Positions 10,310 to 19,585 of a stretch of 49,767 nucleotides of DNA are shown here, piece after piece; the stretch's first letter is position 1; each line of letters opens with the position of its first letter. The stretch covers positions 1-49,767 of the forward strand of contig DATFKK010000190.1 in the NCBI GenBank assembly GCA_035268685.1, in the 5' to 3' direction. Made by a program: the position numbers and the translations under genes. The DNA comes from Candidatus Krumholzibacteriia bacterium (GTDB lineage: Bacteria; Krumholzibacteriota; Krumholzibacteriia; JAJRXK01). The notes below the pieces were generated by a model. It was not told where the DNA came from and did not search any database. It saw only the letters and a list, made by a program, of their open reading frames with translations.

Positions 10310-12877
10310 GTGTCCTTCGTCCACCTCGCCGGTTTCTACGACACGCTCGGGCTCGTGGTGATCGGGGCCGTCGTCGTGGTGGGTCTGGTGTCGAGGGCGC
10401 GCGGTGTGTGGTCCCGAAACACGTACCTCGCTGGCACCGACGGAGAGCCTCGGCTCCGCCCCGTGGACGAGGCCACCCTGGCCGACACGATGCTCGGGCT
10501 GACCACCGCCACCGAGCAGGGGGCGGTCCTGAACGGTCTCGCCCGCGACGTGCACGAGCACTTCGGGCTGGCCGGTGTGGTCGTCCGCGTGCGCAACACG
10601 AGGGCCCGCATCTTCGAGGCGCGAGCCTTCGCCGGGCTCGACCCCGAGGACGTGGCGCGGGTGAGCACCTTCGACGTTCCGGTCGAGGACTTCGAGGAAC
10701 TCACCCGGGGCGCGTCGGTCGTGGGACGCTGCTTCTTCGTCCCCGCCGATGATCCGCATTGGTCCGACCACGTCGGGATGGTGGATTCGGTGGCCGGGGA
10801 CGGTGTCCTGGTGGTTCCCTTCCACGACGAGCGCGAGGAAACCCTGGGCTATCTCCGTGCGAGTACGCGCAGCGATCCCGATGTCCGCGTGGCGGCGCAG
10901 ATCCGAATGCTGGTGGCGGCCGCTGCGTCGGGGCTGGCGTCGGCGCGTCTGCGATCCATGCTGGAACGGCGAGAACTCGAGTACGCGATCGTGAGCGAAC
11001 GACTGCGCGAGGCGCACGGTCTGCGCGACAACTTCGTGGCCAACGTGAGCCACGAACTGCGCACCCCGTTGACCTCGGTCAAGGCCTACGCCGAGACCCT
11101 CGCCCGCGGGATCGACGACATGGACGCCGCCACACGGCGTGAGTTCGTGGGTGTGATCGAGCACGAGGCCGCGCGCCTCGACCAGATCTTCGACGACCTG
11201 CTGGACGTCGCCCACCTCGAGGGCAGGGCGCGGCGTGTGGTGCACGATCGCATCGATCTGCGCGATCTCGCCCGAACCGTGGCCTCCGACCAGCACGACG
11301 ACCTGGTGGGCGCCGGTCTCGACCTGCGTGTCTACGGACCCGAGAGCCCCGTGTACGTCCAGGGCGACGCCGATGGTCTACGCCAGGTCCTGTACCACCT
11401 GCTCGACAACGCGCGCAAGTTCACACCCGAGGGTGGACGGGTGCGCGTGGAACTGCACGAGGACGGAGGGTCGGCCGTCGTGACGGTCGAGGACACCGGG
11501 ATCGGCATCCCCGAACCCGAGCGGCACCGGGTGTTCGAGCGCTTCTACCAGGTCGACGGCTCGGCCACGCGCTCCGTCGGTGGTCAGGGGCTCGGGCTCG
11601 CCCTGTGCCACGACGTGGTCGGCTGGCACCACGGCCGCATTCGGATCGAGGAGGGCGCGGAGGGGGGTGTGCGGATCGTCGTGCAGTTGCCGCTGCGTGG
11701 GCTCGTGGTGCGACAGGTGGCCGACGATCCGGCTGCCGATCCGGCCGAACGCATGCAGTGGGAGTCCTTCCTCGGGCTGGCGACCCATCTGGTGAGCGAA
11801 CTCACGCGGACCCGGGTCGCATCGGTGATGCTCGTCGACGAACTCTACTCGGTGTTGAGGATCGAGGCGGCGGTCGGGCTCGACGAGGACGTGGTGCAGA
11901 ACACCATGGTGGGGCCGGGCGAGGGCGTCGCGGGTCAGGTCTGGGAACGCGGAGAATCGGTTCTGGCGCCGGATCTCGACGAGGACGTGCGGTTCTCCGG
12001 TCTGCGCGACGACGTGAACTACGAGCGGCGCAGTCTCCTGAGTGTCCCTCTGCTCTGGCAGGGGCGGACGGTCGGAGTCCTGAACGTCAACGTGAAGCAC
12101 GACGGGTCGGCCTTCGACGACGACGATCGTCTGCTGCTCGAGGCCCTGGCCGAGCGTCTGGTCGTGGCGCTGGATCGCTTCGAGCGGTTCCGGGCCGGAT
12201 TCCAGCGACTGGCGGCGGTCGAGAGCGGGGTGCGGGCCATGCTCGACGTGGGCCGCGAGCGTCAGTCCGCGATCCGCGAGCTGTTCGCGAAGGTCGGTGT
12301 GACCACCGGTCGACGGCTGGGGCTGGACGAAGAGCAGCTCCGATCGTTGGCCTACGCGTTGCGCACCTACGACGTGGGCCTGAACGAGATCAGCGGACGG
12401 ATCCTGCGCAAGGTCACGCCGCTGAGCCGCGACGAGCGGCAACGGATCGAGGAGCACGTCCGGCTCGGCGCGGAGCTCGTGGCCGACCTCGAGCCCTCGC
12501 CGCAGGTGCGGAAGCTCATCCTGCACCACCACGAGAACGTCGACGGCAGCGGGTACCCCGATGGCCTTCGCGGCGAGGCGATTCCCGTGGGGGCACGCAT
12601 CGTGCGTCTGGTCGACGTGCTGAGCGCTCTGCTGCAGGACCGGCCGTTCCGCAGTGCGGTGCCGCTGGGGCCGGCGATCGGACTCGTCGAGGAGGGCGTC
12701 GGGCAGGCCTACTGCCCGCGGGTGACGCCGGTCTTCCTCGAGGTGGTCGACGAGAACGCGTCCCGTATCCGAGAAGTCCTGGCGCCGGTGACCGCGGAGT
12801 CGCCGGCCGAGATCGAACTGCAGCTGCCGACGGCAGCGGTCGAGACAGGGTCGCCGACCCGGAACGGTGGATCATGA
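10310..12877 (+). CDS. Histidine kinase fused to GAF and degenerate HD-GYP domain
   Basis: 855 residues from GTG, preceded by GGGGAAG. One membrane segment (about 9-28), a GAF-like sensor (about 55-210), HisKA NFVANVSHELRTPL with H248, HATPase with N367 (HLLDNARKF), EDTGIGIP and GGQGLGL. A GAF domain follows at about 485-620, then an HD-GYP-like region at about 640-825. The architecture matches the kinase two genes upstream apart from the shorter membrane part. The HD pair is broken: RTYDVG has Tyr687 where His is expected, while D688, HHHE (739-742) and GSGYP (746-750) remain. The VDAYDAM block reads VDVLSAL. It is probably a non-catalytic sensor or scaffold domain. Ends in an ATGA overlap with the next regulator. 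Confidence 0.9.
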   Translation: MSFVHLAGFYDTLGLVVIGAVVVVGLVSRARGVWSRNTYLAGTDGEPRLRPVDEATLADTMLGLTTATEQGAVLNGLARDVHEHFGLAGVVVRVRNTRARIFEARAFAGLDPEDVARVSTFDVPVEDFEELTRGASVVGRCFFVPADDPHWSDHVGMVDSVAGDGVLVVPFHDEREETLGYLRASTRSDPDVRVAAQIRMLVAAAASGLASARLRSMLERRELEYAIVSERLREAHGLRDNFVANVSHELRTPLTSVKAYAETLARGIDDMDAATRREFVGVIEHEAARLDQIFDDLLDVAHLEGRARRVVHDRIDLRDLARTVASDQHDDLVGAGLDLRVYGPESPVYVQGDADGLRQVLYHLLDNARKFTPEGGRVRVELHEDGGSAVVTVEDTGIGIPEPERHRVFERFYQVDGSATRSVGGQGLGLALCHDVVGWHHGRIRIEEGAEGGVRIVVQLPLRGLVVRQVADDPAADPAERMQWESFLGLATHLVSELTRTRVASVMLVDELYSVLRIEAAVGLDEDVVQNTMVGPGEGVAGQVWERGESVLAPDLDEDVRFSGLRDDVNYERRSLLSVPLLWQGRTVGVLNVNVKHDGSAFDDDDRLLLEALAERLVVALDRFERFRAGFQRLAAVESGVRAMLDVGRERQSAIRELFAKVGVTTGRRLGLDEEQLRSLAYALRTYDVGLNEISGRILRKVTPLSRDERQRIEEHVRLGAELVADLEPSPQVRKLILHHHENVDGSGYPDGLRGEAIPVGARIVRLVDVLSALLQDRPFRSAVPLGPAIGLVEEGVGQAYCPRVTPVFLEVVDENASRIREVLAPVTAESPAEIELQLPTAAVETGSPTRNGGS

Positions 12878-13254
12878 GCAAGAGCATCCTGGTCGTCGAC
12901 GACGAGATGTACATCGTCAACATCCTGGATTTCACCCTGGCCACCGAGGGGCTGCGGGTGATCACCGCGGCCAACGGCGAGGAAGCGCTGCGGCAGGCGA
13001 TCGAGAACCCACCGGACCTCGTGATCCTGGACGTCATGATGCCGAAGATCGATGGCTTCGAGGTCTGCCGGGCGCTCAAGGCCAAGGACGAGACCAAGGA
13101 CGTCCCGGTGATCCTGCTCACGGCCAAGGATCGTGATTCCGACCGGGAGAAGGGCCGGGAGGCCGGTGCGGACCTGTACGTGACCAAGCCCTTCAGTCCG
13201 ACCCGTCTGCTCGAGGACGTGCGCTCCCTGTTGCAGATGCCGACCGTGGACTGA
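12874..13254 (+). CDS. Stand-alone response regulator (receiver domain)
   Basis: 126 residues, receiver domain only: SILVVDDEMYIVNIL (D9/D10), phosphoacceptor D53 (ILDVMMPKIDG), Thr in LLTAKD and Lys in VTKPFSP. No output domain. Overlaps the upstream kinase stop by four bases (ATGA), so it is the likely direct partner of that kinase. It is closer in sequence style to the receiver of the GGDEF-type regulator (LxDLMMP/LDVMMP, GFEVC) than to the middle receiver. Last gene of the cassette. Confidence 0.9.
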   Translation: MSKSILVVDDEMYIVNILDFTLATEGLRVITAANGEEALRQAIENPPDLVILDVMMPKIDGFEVCRALKAKDETKDVPVILLTAKDRDSDREKGREAGADLYVTKPFSPTRLLEDVRSLLQMPTVD

Positions 13255-13286
13255 GCCGGCGGCGCGACGCCGGGCGCGCGAGGGCC

Positions 13287-13292
13287 TATACT
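13287..13292 (+). promoter_or_regulatory. Candidate -10 element of priA
   Basis: TATACT lies only seven bases before the priA ATG (13300), which places the expected transcript start at or next to the start codon. No convincing -35 (GCGACG at the 17-bp position). Proposed because similar close -10 elements precede other genes here that lack a Shine-Dalgarno. Confidence 0.3.
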
Positions 13293-13299
13293 GCCGGCC

Positions 13300-15336
13300 A
13301 TGGACGCGTCCGCCCCGGAACCGGCCGGCGTGGACCCGGCGAGCGAACCGCGCTTCGTCGAGGTCGCGCTCGACCTTCCCGTTCCCAAGACCTTCACCTA
13401 TCGCGTCGCCCCCGGACAGCGTGTCGCCGAGGGCTCGGCCGTGCGTGTGCCCTTCGGGCCGCGCAAGCTCGTGGGCGTGGTGGTCGGGGTGTCCGACTCC
13501 GCCGAGGTGCCCCGCGTGCGGGACGTGCTCGAGGTCCTCGACCCCGTCTACACGGTTCCGGAGCCGGTGCGCCGCCTCGCCCGGGACGTGGCGCGGTACT
13601 ACGCATGCACCGAGGGAGAGGCCCTGCGCCCGACCCTGCCGCCGCGCCCCGGCACGAAGGGCCGGCGCTCGCCCTTCGATCCCGAACCCGACGCCACGGC
13701 CGACACCGGGCCGGAACTCACGGCGCCCCAACGGGACTGCGTGGAGCGGGTGGCGCCCGCCGTGGACACCGGACGCTTCGAGAGCTTCCTCCTGCAGGGA
13801 GTGACCGGCAGCGGCAAGACCGAGGTCTACCTGCGTCTGATCGCCCGGGCCCTCGAGCGGGGCCGCGGCGCGTTGCTGCTGCTGCCCGAGATCGCGCTCA
13901 CGCCGCAGACGCTGCGACGACTGCGGAGGCGCTTCCCGGGGGAGGTCGCTCCGTACCACAGCCGGCTCTCGCACGGTGAGCGCTGCGCCGTCTGGGAAGC
14001 CGCCGCGCGCGGTGAGGTCCGCGTGGTGGTCGGTCCGCGCAGTGCCGTGTTCGCCCCGGTGCGCGACCTCGGACTGATCGTCGTCGACGAGGAACACGAG
14101 TCCAGCTACAAGGCCGACGATCGCCCCCGTTTCCACGGACGCGACGTCGCCCTGTTGCGGGGTTCGGAGGAATCGGTTCCGGTGATCCTGGGTTCGGCCA
14201 CCCCCAGCCTCGAGACCGAACACAACGCCCGCGAGGGCAAACACGTGCGCCTCCGCCTCGACGATCGCGTCGGTGCGGTCGGAGGCATGCCCGAGGTGCG
14301 GATCGTCGACCGTCGTAGGGATCGCCGTGACGCGCGCGAACCGCTGGGCCGTGAGCTGGCCGGCGCGATCGAAGCAGCCCTGGGGCGTGGCGAGCAGGCC
14401 ATCGTCTTCCACAACCGGCGCGGTTTCGCTCGCTACGTCCAGTGCTTCTCGTGCGGCGACGTGGTCGAGTGCCCCCGCTGCGACATCAGCCTGACCCTCC
14501 ACCTGCAGGGCGACCGCCTGCGCTGCCACTACTGCGGCTACTCGCGCCGGCGCCCGGAGACCTGCGACGCGTGCGGGGCCGAGGTCCTCGACCCGCGCGG
14601 TGCCGGCACGCAGAGGGTCGAGTTGGCGCTCGAGGCCCGCTTCGGCGAGGCGCGGATCCTCCGTCTGGACCAGGACAGCACCAGCGGCCGCGACTCGCAC
14701 CGGAAGATCCTCGATCGCTTCGGCCGTGGCGAGGCCGACATCCTCGTGGGGACGCAGATGGTGGCGAAGGGGCTGCACTTCCCCCGGGTGACGGTGGTCG
14801 GGGTGGTCGACGCGGACCAGGGCCTGCACTTCCCGGACTTCCGCGCGCACGAACGCATCTTCCAGCTCCTGACCCAGGTGGCCGGACGCAGTGGGCGCGG
14901 CGACCCGGGCCTGGTGGTCGTCCAGACCTTCGATCCGGAACACCGGGTGCTCCGGCGCGTCCGGGAACACGACGTCGACGGTTTCCTGGCCGAGGAGTGG
15001 GAGGAACGCCGCGCGCTCGGGTACCCGCCCCATCGACGCCTCGCGGCGGTGACGGCCACCGCGCCCGACGAGGCGCGTCTCGACCGGGTCCTGGAGCACC
15101 TGGCGCAACTCCTTCGCGCAGGACTGCCCACCGACGAGGTGCAGGTCCTGGGTCCGGCCCGGGCCGTGTTGCCGCGGATCAACCGACGCCACCGCGGACA
15201 GATGCTCCTGAAGGGGCGCCTGGGGGCCGAACGGAAGGCGTGGGTTCTCGACCGCCTGGCCCGTACGCGGGAAGAGGTGGCGGGGGGGCGCGCGGTCGAC
15301 CTGGCCCTCGACGTCGACCCACTGCACCTGCTCTGA
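13300..15336 (+). CDS. priA: Primosomal replication restart helicase PriA
   Basis: 678 residues. PriA reloads the DnaB helicase at stalled or repaired forks. The N-terminal 3'-DNA-binding domain (about 17-110) contains LPVPKTFTYRV. Helicase core: Walker A GVTGSGKT (167-174), DEEH box (263-266), LGSATPSLE, and motif V/VI region GTQMVAKGLHFP and QVAGRSGRG. The inserted zinc-binding module, CFSCG-CPRC-CHYCG-CDACG (about 385-430), supplies eight cysteines. Somewhat shorter than the E. coli protein (732). No Shine-Dalgarno is visible at the ATG, consistent with a leaderless transcript. It follows the signalling cassette after 45 bases but is functionally unrelated to it. Confidence 0.95.
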   Translation: MDASAPEPAGVDPASEPRFVEVALDLPVPKTFTYRVAPGQRVAEGSAVRVPFGPRKLVGVVVGVSDSAEVPRVRDVLEVLDPVYTVPEPVRRLARDVARYYACTEGEALRPTLPPRPGTKGRRSPFDPEPDATADTGPELTAPQRDCVERVAPAVDTGRFESFLLQGVTGSGKTEVYLRLIARALERGRGALLLLPEIALTPQTLRRLRRRFPGEVAPYHSRLSHGERCAVWEAAARGEVRVVVGPRSAVFAPVRDLGLIVVDEEHESSYKADDRPRFHGRDVALLRGSEESVPVILGSATPSLETEHNAREGKHVRLRLDDRVGAVGGMPEVRIVDRRRDRRDAREPLGRELAGAIEAALGRGEQAIVFHNRRGFARYVQCFSCGDVVECPRCDISLTLHLQGDRLRCHYCGYSRRRPETCDACGAEVLDPRGAGTQRVELALEARFGEARILRLDQDSTSGRDSHRKILDRFGRGEADILVGTQMVAKGLHFPRVTVVGVVDADQGLHFPDFRAHERIFQLLTQVAGRSGRGDPGLVVVQTFDPEHRVLRRVREHDVDGFLAEEWEERRALGYPPHRRLAAVTATAPDEARLDRVLEHLAQLLRAGLPTDEVQVLGPARAVLPRINRRHRGQMLLKGRLGAERKAWVLDRLARTREEVAGGRAVDLALDVDPLHLL

Positions 15337-15755
15337 ACCTGCTCTGATGCCCGGATCACGGAAGTGGCGGTGGGGCCAGCGGTTGACACGTGCCGGCACG
15401 AAGGCTATACGTTTAAGCACCGAAACCGGCACGATGGCCTCCGGAAATCGTGTCCGGCCTCCGAACTGGCCGCCGTGCCGAATCTGCACTTCCCGCTCCA
15501 GCCCAACGCCGTCGCGACCCCCGTCCCCGCGGCCTTCTCGCCCTCGGACGGGATTTCGATCGATCGACGCCGTGGTCCGGTTTCCGCGGGACCTTCCCGC
15601 CGAGCCCTCCACGTGTCGACCGACGAGCCGTAGCGGCGGGGCGACCCGAACGCGTCCGTTGCAACGGCGTCCCCACCACCCGTTCGCTCGAATCGTTCGC
15701 CGGAGACGTCCGCATGAGCGTCCGCCCGAAGTACGGACACAAGGAGTTTCTTACG
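15337..15755 (+). other. 419-base gene-free stretch: promoter and long structured leader
   Basis: No supported coding sequence. It holds a near-consensus promoter (15383-15411) and then about 340 bases of presumed 5' leader before the lipoprotein gene. Early in the leader, nested inverted repeats could fold as CGGCAC (15427-15432) with GTGCCG (15475-15480), GGCC (15436-15439) with GGCC (15468-15471), and CCGG (15441-15444) with CCGG (15454-15457). I recognise no known riboswitch class. Confidence 0.5.
15383..15411 (+). promoter_or_regulatory. Near-consensus sigma70 promoter for the TPR lipoprotein gene
   Basis: TTGACA (15383-15388), exactly 17 bp, TATACG (15406-15411). The -35 is perfect and the -10 matches 4 of 6, in a locally AT-enriched patch. 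This is the strongest promoter match I found in the window. Transcription would start near 15418. Confidence 0.75.
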
Positions 15756-16967
15756 ATGCGCAGGACCGTCCACCTGGTGGCCTGGGCCCTGGTGCTGACC
15801 ACGACCGTTCTGGTCGGCTGCAAGTCGGCCTGGGTCAGCTCGGGTCTGATCTATCGCGAGCAGCAGGGTGACTACGCCAAGGCCGAAGAGATGTTCAAGC
15901 GCGCCATCGACCGCAGTCGCGGCACCGAGGCGATCGCGTTCTACGAATTGGCGAACACGCTCGTCTACCGCGTCGAGAACGAACACCTGGCCAACGGCGA
16001 GATCGACTCGGCGCGCATCAAGATGAAGCTCGCCCACGACAGCTACATGAAGGCGGCCGAGCTGGAGCCCGAGGAATACCGCTTCGATCCCGACGCCGAG
16101 ACCGAAGAGGAACGGCGTGTGGTGGAGACCGCGATCCAGTCGGCCTACGCGCGTATGTTCAACGGTGCCGTGCAGCGGATGAACAGTGGCCGCATCGACG
16201 AGGCGATCACCTGGTTCGATATCGCCTATCTCGCCGACCCGCGCGGCGCTTCGGGCTTCGAGGCGGCTCTACTGCGCAACCAGCTACGCTACAACCAGGT
16301 GGTGGACGAGGGCGGCACCGATCCCGACCCGGAGCGGCTGCTGGCCATCCTCGCGGACCTCGACCAGCTGGAGGTCGATTCCGAATGGGAGGCATCGGCC
16401 GAGAAGAAGGCCGAGCTGGTGAACGCGAAGGCGCGGATCCTGCGTGGGCTGGGTCGTGAGAGCGAGGCCACCGCTCTGTACGAGGGGATGCTCGCCGACG
16501 ACCCGAACAACATCGAGCTCCTGCAGCAGGTGGCGCGTGCGCGCCAGGCCGAGGGTGAGTACGTCCCGAGCGCCCGGCTGTACGAGCGGGCCTTCGAAGC
16601 CGCACTCGACGACCCCGAGCGCGACGACGACCTGCGTTTCGAGATGGGCTACTTCGCCATGAACGGTTACGTGCGCGGGGAATCCTACGAGAACGTTCTG
16701 CGCATGGTCGAGCGGACCCGTCAGTTCGCCGACACGAACGAACGGCGTTCGCGTCTGGCTCGGGCCAAGGCGCGTGCCCACTACGAACTCGAGGAATACG
16801 AGCAGGCCGTCGCTGCGATCGAGCCCGTCGTGCAGGACGGTGGCTACGACCCGAACAACATCGAGGCCTGGCAGATCTACTACCTGGCGCTCAACCAGGC
16901 CGGGCGCGTCGAAGAGTCCCAGGCGGCTCGCGAGCGCTTCGTCGCCCTGCGTGACGGAACCAGCTGA
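15756..16967 (+). CDS. TPR-repeat lipoprotein
   Basis: 403 residues from ATG 15756, preceded by AAGGAG (15741-15746). This start gives a clean lipoprotein signal: MRRTVHLVAW, a hydrophobic stretch, then the lipobox LVGC with C22. An in-frame ATG at 15714 would spoil it. The mature part is acidic and helical with TPR units throughout, for example YAKAEEMFKRAIDRSRGTEA, ALYEGMLADDPNNIELLQQV and YELEEYEQAVAAIEPVV. Likely anchored to a membrane facing the periplasm and acting as an assembly scaffold; the partner is unknown. Transcribed from its own strong promoter with a long leader; rho lies downstream on the same strand. Confidence 0.85.
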   Translation: MRRTVHLVAWALVLTTTVLVGCKSAWVSSGLIYREQQGDYAKAEEMFKRAIDRSRGTEAIAFYELANTLVYRVENEHLANGEIDSARIKMKLAHDSYMKAAELEPEEYRFDPDAETEEERRVVETAIQSAYARMFNGAVQRMNSGRIDEAITWFDIAYLADPRGASGFEAALLRNQLRYNQVVDEGGTDPDPERLLAILADLDQLEVDSEWEASAEKKAELVNAKARILRGLGRESEATALYEGMLADDPNNIELLQQVARARQAEGEYVPSARLYERAFEAALDDPERDDDLRFEMGYFAMNGYVRGESYENVLRMVERTRQFADTNERRSRLARAKARAHYELEEYEQAVAAIEPVVQDGGYDPNNIEAWQIYYLALNQAGRVEESQAARERFVALRDGTS

Positions 16968-16979
16968 GCCGCCGGCTCA
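16965..16979 (+). terminator. Weak hairpin overlapping the lipoprotein stop codon
   Basis: TGAGCC-GCC-GGCTCA gives a 6-bp stem with a 3-base loop and includes the TGA stop. It is followed by CAGTCTCTTTCCC, not a true T-run. Possible weak terminator only. Confidence 0.25.
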
Positions 16980-17118
16980 GGTCCAGTCTCTTTCCCGCGG
17001 GTGATCCGGCTCCGGCCGGATCGGCCCGCCCCCAGCCATCGAAAAGCCCACTCGCAAGAAGAAGCGCAGTTCGCGGACCCGCAGAGCGTCGCAGACGTCC
17101 TCGGCGCCGCGCGACGCC

Positions 17119-18567
17119 GTGCCCGTCGACAAGGCCCAGGACGACGAGGGTCTCGCGTCCCCGACCACCGCGGTCGAGGGCGAAGAGGACAGCTCTGCCG
17201 TCGGGGGGAAGGGCGACGAGTCCGGCCGGGCCGAGTCCGGGCCGCGGCCCGAGAGCCTGAACCTCGCGTCGCTGAAACAGAAGACCATCAGCGAACTGCT
17301 CGAGATCGCCGAGGAGTACGAACTCGAAGGGGTCGCCCACCTGCGCAAGCAGGAGCTGATCTTCCGTCTGCTCGAGGCCCAGGCCGAGCGCGACGGGCTG
17401 ATCTTCGCCGAGGGCGTCCTGCAGGTGCTGGCCGAGGGCTACGGATTTCTTCGCAGCCCCGACTACAACTACCTGCCCGGTCCCGACGACATCTACCTGT
17501 CGCCCAGCCAGATCAAGAAGTTCGATCTGCGCACCGGCGACACGATCAGCGGCCAGGTGCGTCCGCCCAAGGACGGCGAGCGCTACTTCGCCCTGCTGAA
17601 GGTCGAGGCGGTCAACTACGAGAACCCCGACGTCAGCAAGCAGATGCCGCTGTTCGACAATCTGACCCCACTCTACCCCGAGGAGCGGTTGTACCTGAGC
17701 CAACCGAGCCCCGAGGGCGTGGTCGACGAGGACGTCCCCGAACTCGCGCAGCTGCACGGCAACATGATCGCCGACGACCTGTCGATGCGCGTGATCGACC
17801 TGATGTGTCCGATCGGCAAGGGACAGCGTGGCCTGATCGTGGCGCCGCCACGCACGGGGAAGACGGTCCTGCTGCAGAAGCTGGCCAACGCCATCGCCAA
17901 GCACCATCCCGAGGTGACCCTGATCGTGCTGCTCATCGACGAGCGGCCCGAGGAGGTTACCGACATGCAGCGGACGGTGAAGGGCGAAGTCGTGAGCTCG
18001 ACCTTCGACGAACCGGCCGAGCGTCACGTGCAGGTGGCCAGCATGGTCATCAAGAAGGCCAAGCGCCTGGTCGAGCACGGCCGCGACGTGGTCATCCTGC
18101 TCGACTCGATCACCCGTCTCGCGCGGGCCCACAACACGGTGGTGCCGCACTCGGGCAAGATCCTGTCGGGTGGTGTGGACGCCAACGCCCTGCAGCGTCC
18201 CAAGCGCTTCTTCGGGGCGGCGCGCAACGTCGAGGAGGGCGGTTCGCTCACGATCATCGCCACCGCGCTGATCGAGACCGGCAGTCGCATGGACGAGGTG
18301 ATCTTCGAGGAGTTCAAGGGCACGGGGAACATGGAGTTGGTGCTCGACCGCAAACTGAGCGACAAGCGCGTGTTCCCGTCCATGGAGATCTTCAAGTCGG
18401 GCACGCGCAAGGAAGAGCTGCTGACCGACGAGAAGGAACTCAACAAGATCTGGATCCTGCGGAAGTTCCTGAACGACCGGTCGCCGCAGGAGGCCATGGA
18501 GTTCATGCTCGACAAGCTGGCCAAGACCGAGTCGAACACGCAGTTCCTCGAGTCGATGAACGCCTGA
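17119..18567 (+). CDS. rho: Transcription termination factor Rho
   Basis: 482 residues from GTG 17119. Rho is a hexameric RNA-dependent ATPase that ends transcription at rut sites. An acidic, low-complexity N-terminal extension (about 1-45) is followed by Rho-N ([21 protein letters not shown]), the primary RNA-binding cold-shock fold ([20 protein letters not shown], about 99-118) and the ATPase, with Walker A APPRTGKT (242-249) and [13 protein letters not shown]. The frame stays open upstream to 17005 and encodes a basic stretch [15 protein letters not shown] directly before the GTG, with no ATG, GTG or TTG. The true start may therefore be further upstream at a non-standard codon. Ends before a strong hairpin terminator. 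Confidence 0.96.
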   Translation: MPVDKAQDDEGLASPTTAVEGEEDSSAVGGKGDESGRAESGPRPESLNLASLKQKTISELLEIAEEYELEGVAHLRKQELIFRLLEAQAERDGLIFAEGVLQVLAEGYGFLRSPDYNYLPGPDDIYLSPSQIKKFDLRTGDTISGQVRPPKDGERYFALLKVEAVNYENPDVSKQMPLFDNLTPLYPEERLYLSQPSPEGVVDEDVPELAQLHGNMIADDLSMRVIDLMCPIGKGQRGLIVAPPRTGKTVLLQKLANAIAKHHPEVTLIVLLIDERPEEVTDMQRTVKGEVVSSTFDEPAERHVQVASMVIKKAKRLVEHGRDVVILLDSITRLARAHNTVVPHSGKILSGGVDANALQRPKRFFGAARNVEEGGSLTIIATALIETGSRMDEVIFEEFKGTGNMELVLDRKLSDKRVFPSMEIFKSGTRKEELLTDEKELNKIWILRKFLNDRSPQEAMEFMLDKLAKTESNTQFLESMNA

Positions 18568-18595
18568 CCGTCGCCGGATTCCGACCGGAACGACA

Positions 18596-18625
18596 CGAGG
18601 CCGTGGGTTCGCACCCACGGCCTCG
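18596..18625. terminator. Strong bidirectional terminator hairpin after rho
   Basis: A perfect 13-bp stem, CGAGGCCGTGGGT (18596-18608) with ACCCACGGCCTCG (18613-18625), closed by a TCGC loop. It lies between the convergent rho and DUF4397 genes and so can serve both. No U-run on either side. Confidence 0.7.
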
Positions 18626-18657
18626 CTCGTCTCCACCGTACGTCTTCCGTGGAACGA

Positions 18658-19458
18658 TCAGTTACCGTAGCCGGCCTTCAGTCCACCGAAACTCGACGCT
18701 TCGGTGTCGACGATGTCGGTCGGCGGCAGCTGGAGGACCGTCCCGTCGGGCAGGGCCGCGAAGACCCCGAACGCCGGGGACGCGCCGAGGAACCCACTGG
18801 CGAAGACCACGGCAGCTCCGCCACCGAGCGTCGACAGGTCGGCGGTGAAGCTACCGGCCACGGCGGCCGGATCGCCGGCCACCGTCACATCCACGATGTA
18901 GCTGTCGGCCGGGACGTCCACGTAGTCCGGACTGAACTGCTCGAAGCTCACACCCTCGAAGAGGGGGCCGACGTCCCGTGCGAGCACGTCGACCGCCGGG
19001 GCGTCCGGCGCACCGTGGTGCAGCAACAGCCCCACCTCGCCGGCGTTCGCCGTGGTACGCCACCCCTCGAAGGGAATCAGTGTGAAGCCCGTGTCGATGC
19101 CATCGGGGTTCGACGGCAGCGAGCCGTCGAGCACGCCGGTGGCCATGACCACGTAGCTCTCGCCCGCGGTCAGCGTGAACGGGAAGGTCCCGATGATGTC
19201 GGCGACTTCGGAGCCGGGACCGGGCGCGATGCCGATCTCGATCTCCTGTCCGGCCGGCAACTCGACCACACCGGCTGTCCGGAAGGCGAATCCCGGGACG
19301 GCGATCGCGCCGTCGAGATAGACGTCGACCACCTCGGCCGCCGGATCCGGCGAGTTGTGGATGACGAGGACGTCCGCCGTCTGCGCCGCCGCTGGCCCGG
19401 CCGCGACCACGAACGCCGTGATCAGGAAGAAGGACAGGAAGCGCTTTCCGTTGGTCAT
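18658..19458 (-). CDS. Secreted DUF4397-domain protein
   Basis: 266 residues from the ATG at 19458, preceded by CGGAGACC. The signal peptide is clear ([22 protein letters not shown]). The mature protein has two DUF4397-like beta-sandwich repeats. The first begins [20 protein letters not shown] and the second [20 protein letters not shown]; each carries the HxxPDAPxVDV pattern. DUF4397 proteins are extracytoplasmic and their function is unknown. The C-terminus, [10 protein letters not shown], shows no sorting signal I recognise. Lies on the opposite strand inside an otherwise conserved rho-rpmE-prfA neighbourhood, downstream of an NTF2-like gene with which it may share a transcript. Confidence 0.8.
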   Translation of the reverse strand: MTNGKRFLSFFLITAFVVAAGPAAAQTADVLVIHNSPDPAAEVVDVYLDGAIAVPGFAFRTAGVVELPAGQEIEIGIAPGPGSEVADIIGTFPFTLTAGESYVVMATGVLDGSLPSNPDGIDTGFTLIPFEGWRTTANAGEVGLLLHHGAPDAPAVDVLARDVGPLFEGVSFEQFSPDYVDVPADSYIVDVTVAGDPAAVAGSFTADLSTLGGGAAVVFASGFLGASPAFGVFAALPDGTVLQLPPTDIVDTEASSFGGLKAGYGN

Positions 19459-19585
19459 GTCGGTCTCCGGAAAAGGGGGTGGGGTCAACGGAAGCCACTC
19501 CAGCGCGGGAGTGTGAGCTCCCATACCAGGTCGCTTCGTGCCTCCACGGGTCCGTGGATGCAGTCGGCGTACGCCGGATTCCGGA

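Noticed and set aside
12709-15612. 967-codon minus-strand open frame opposite priA
   Set aside because: Antisense of a complete PriA; no motifs.
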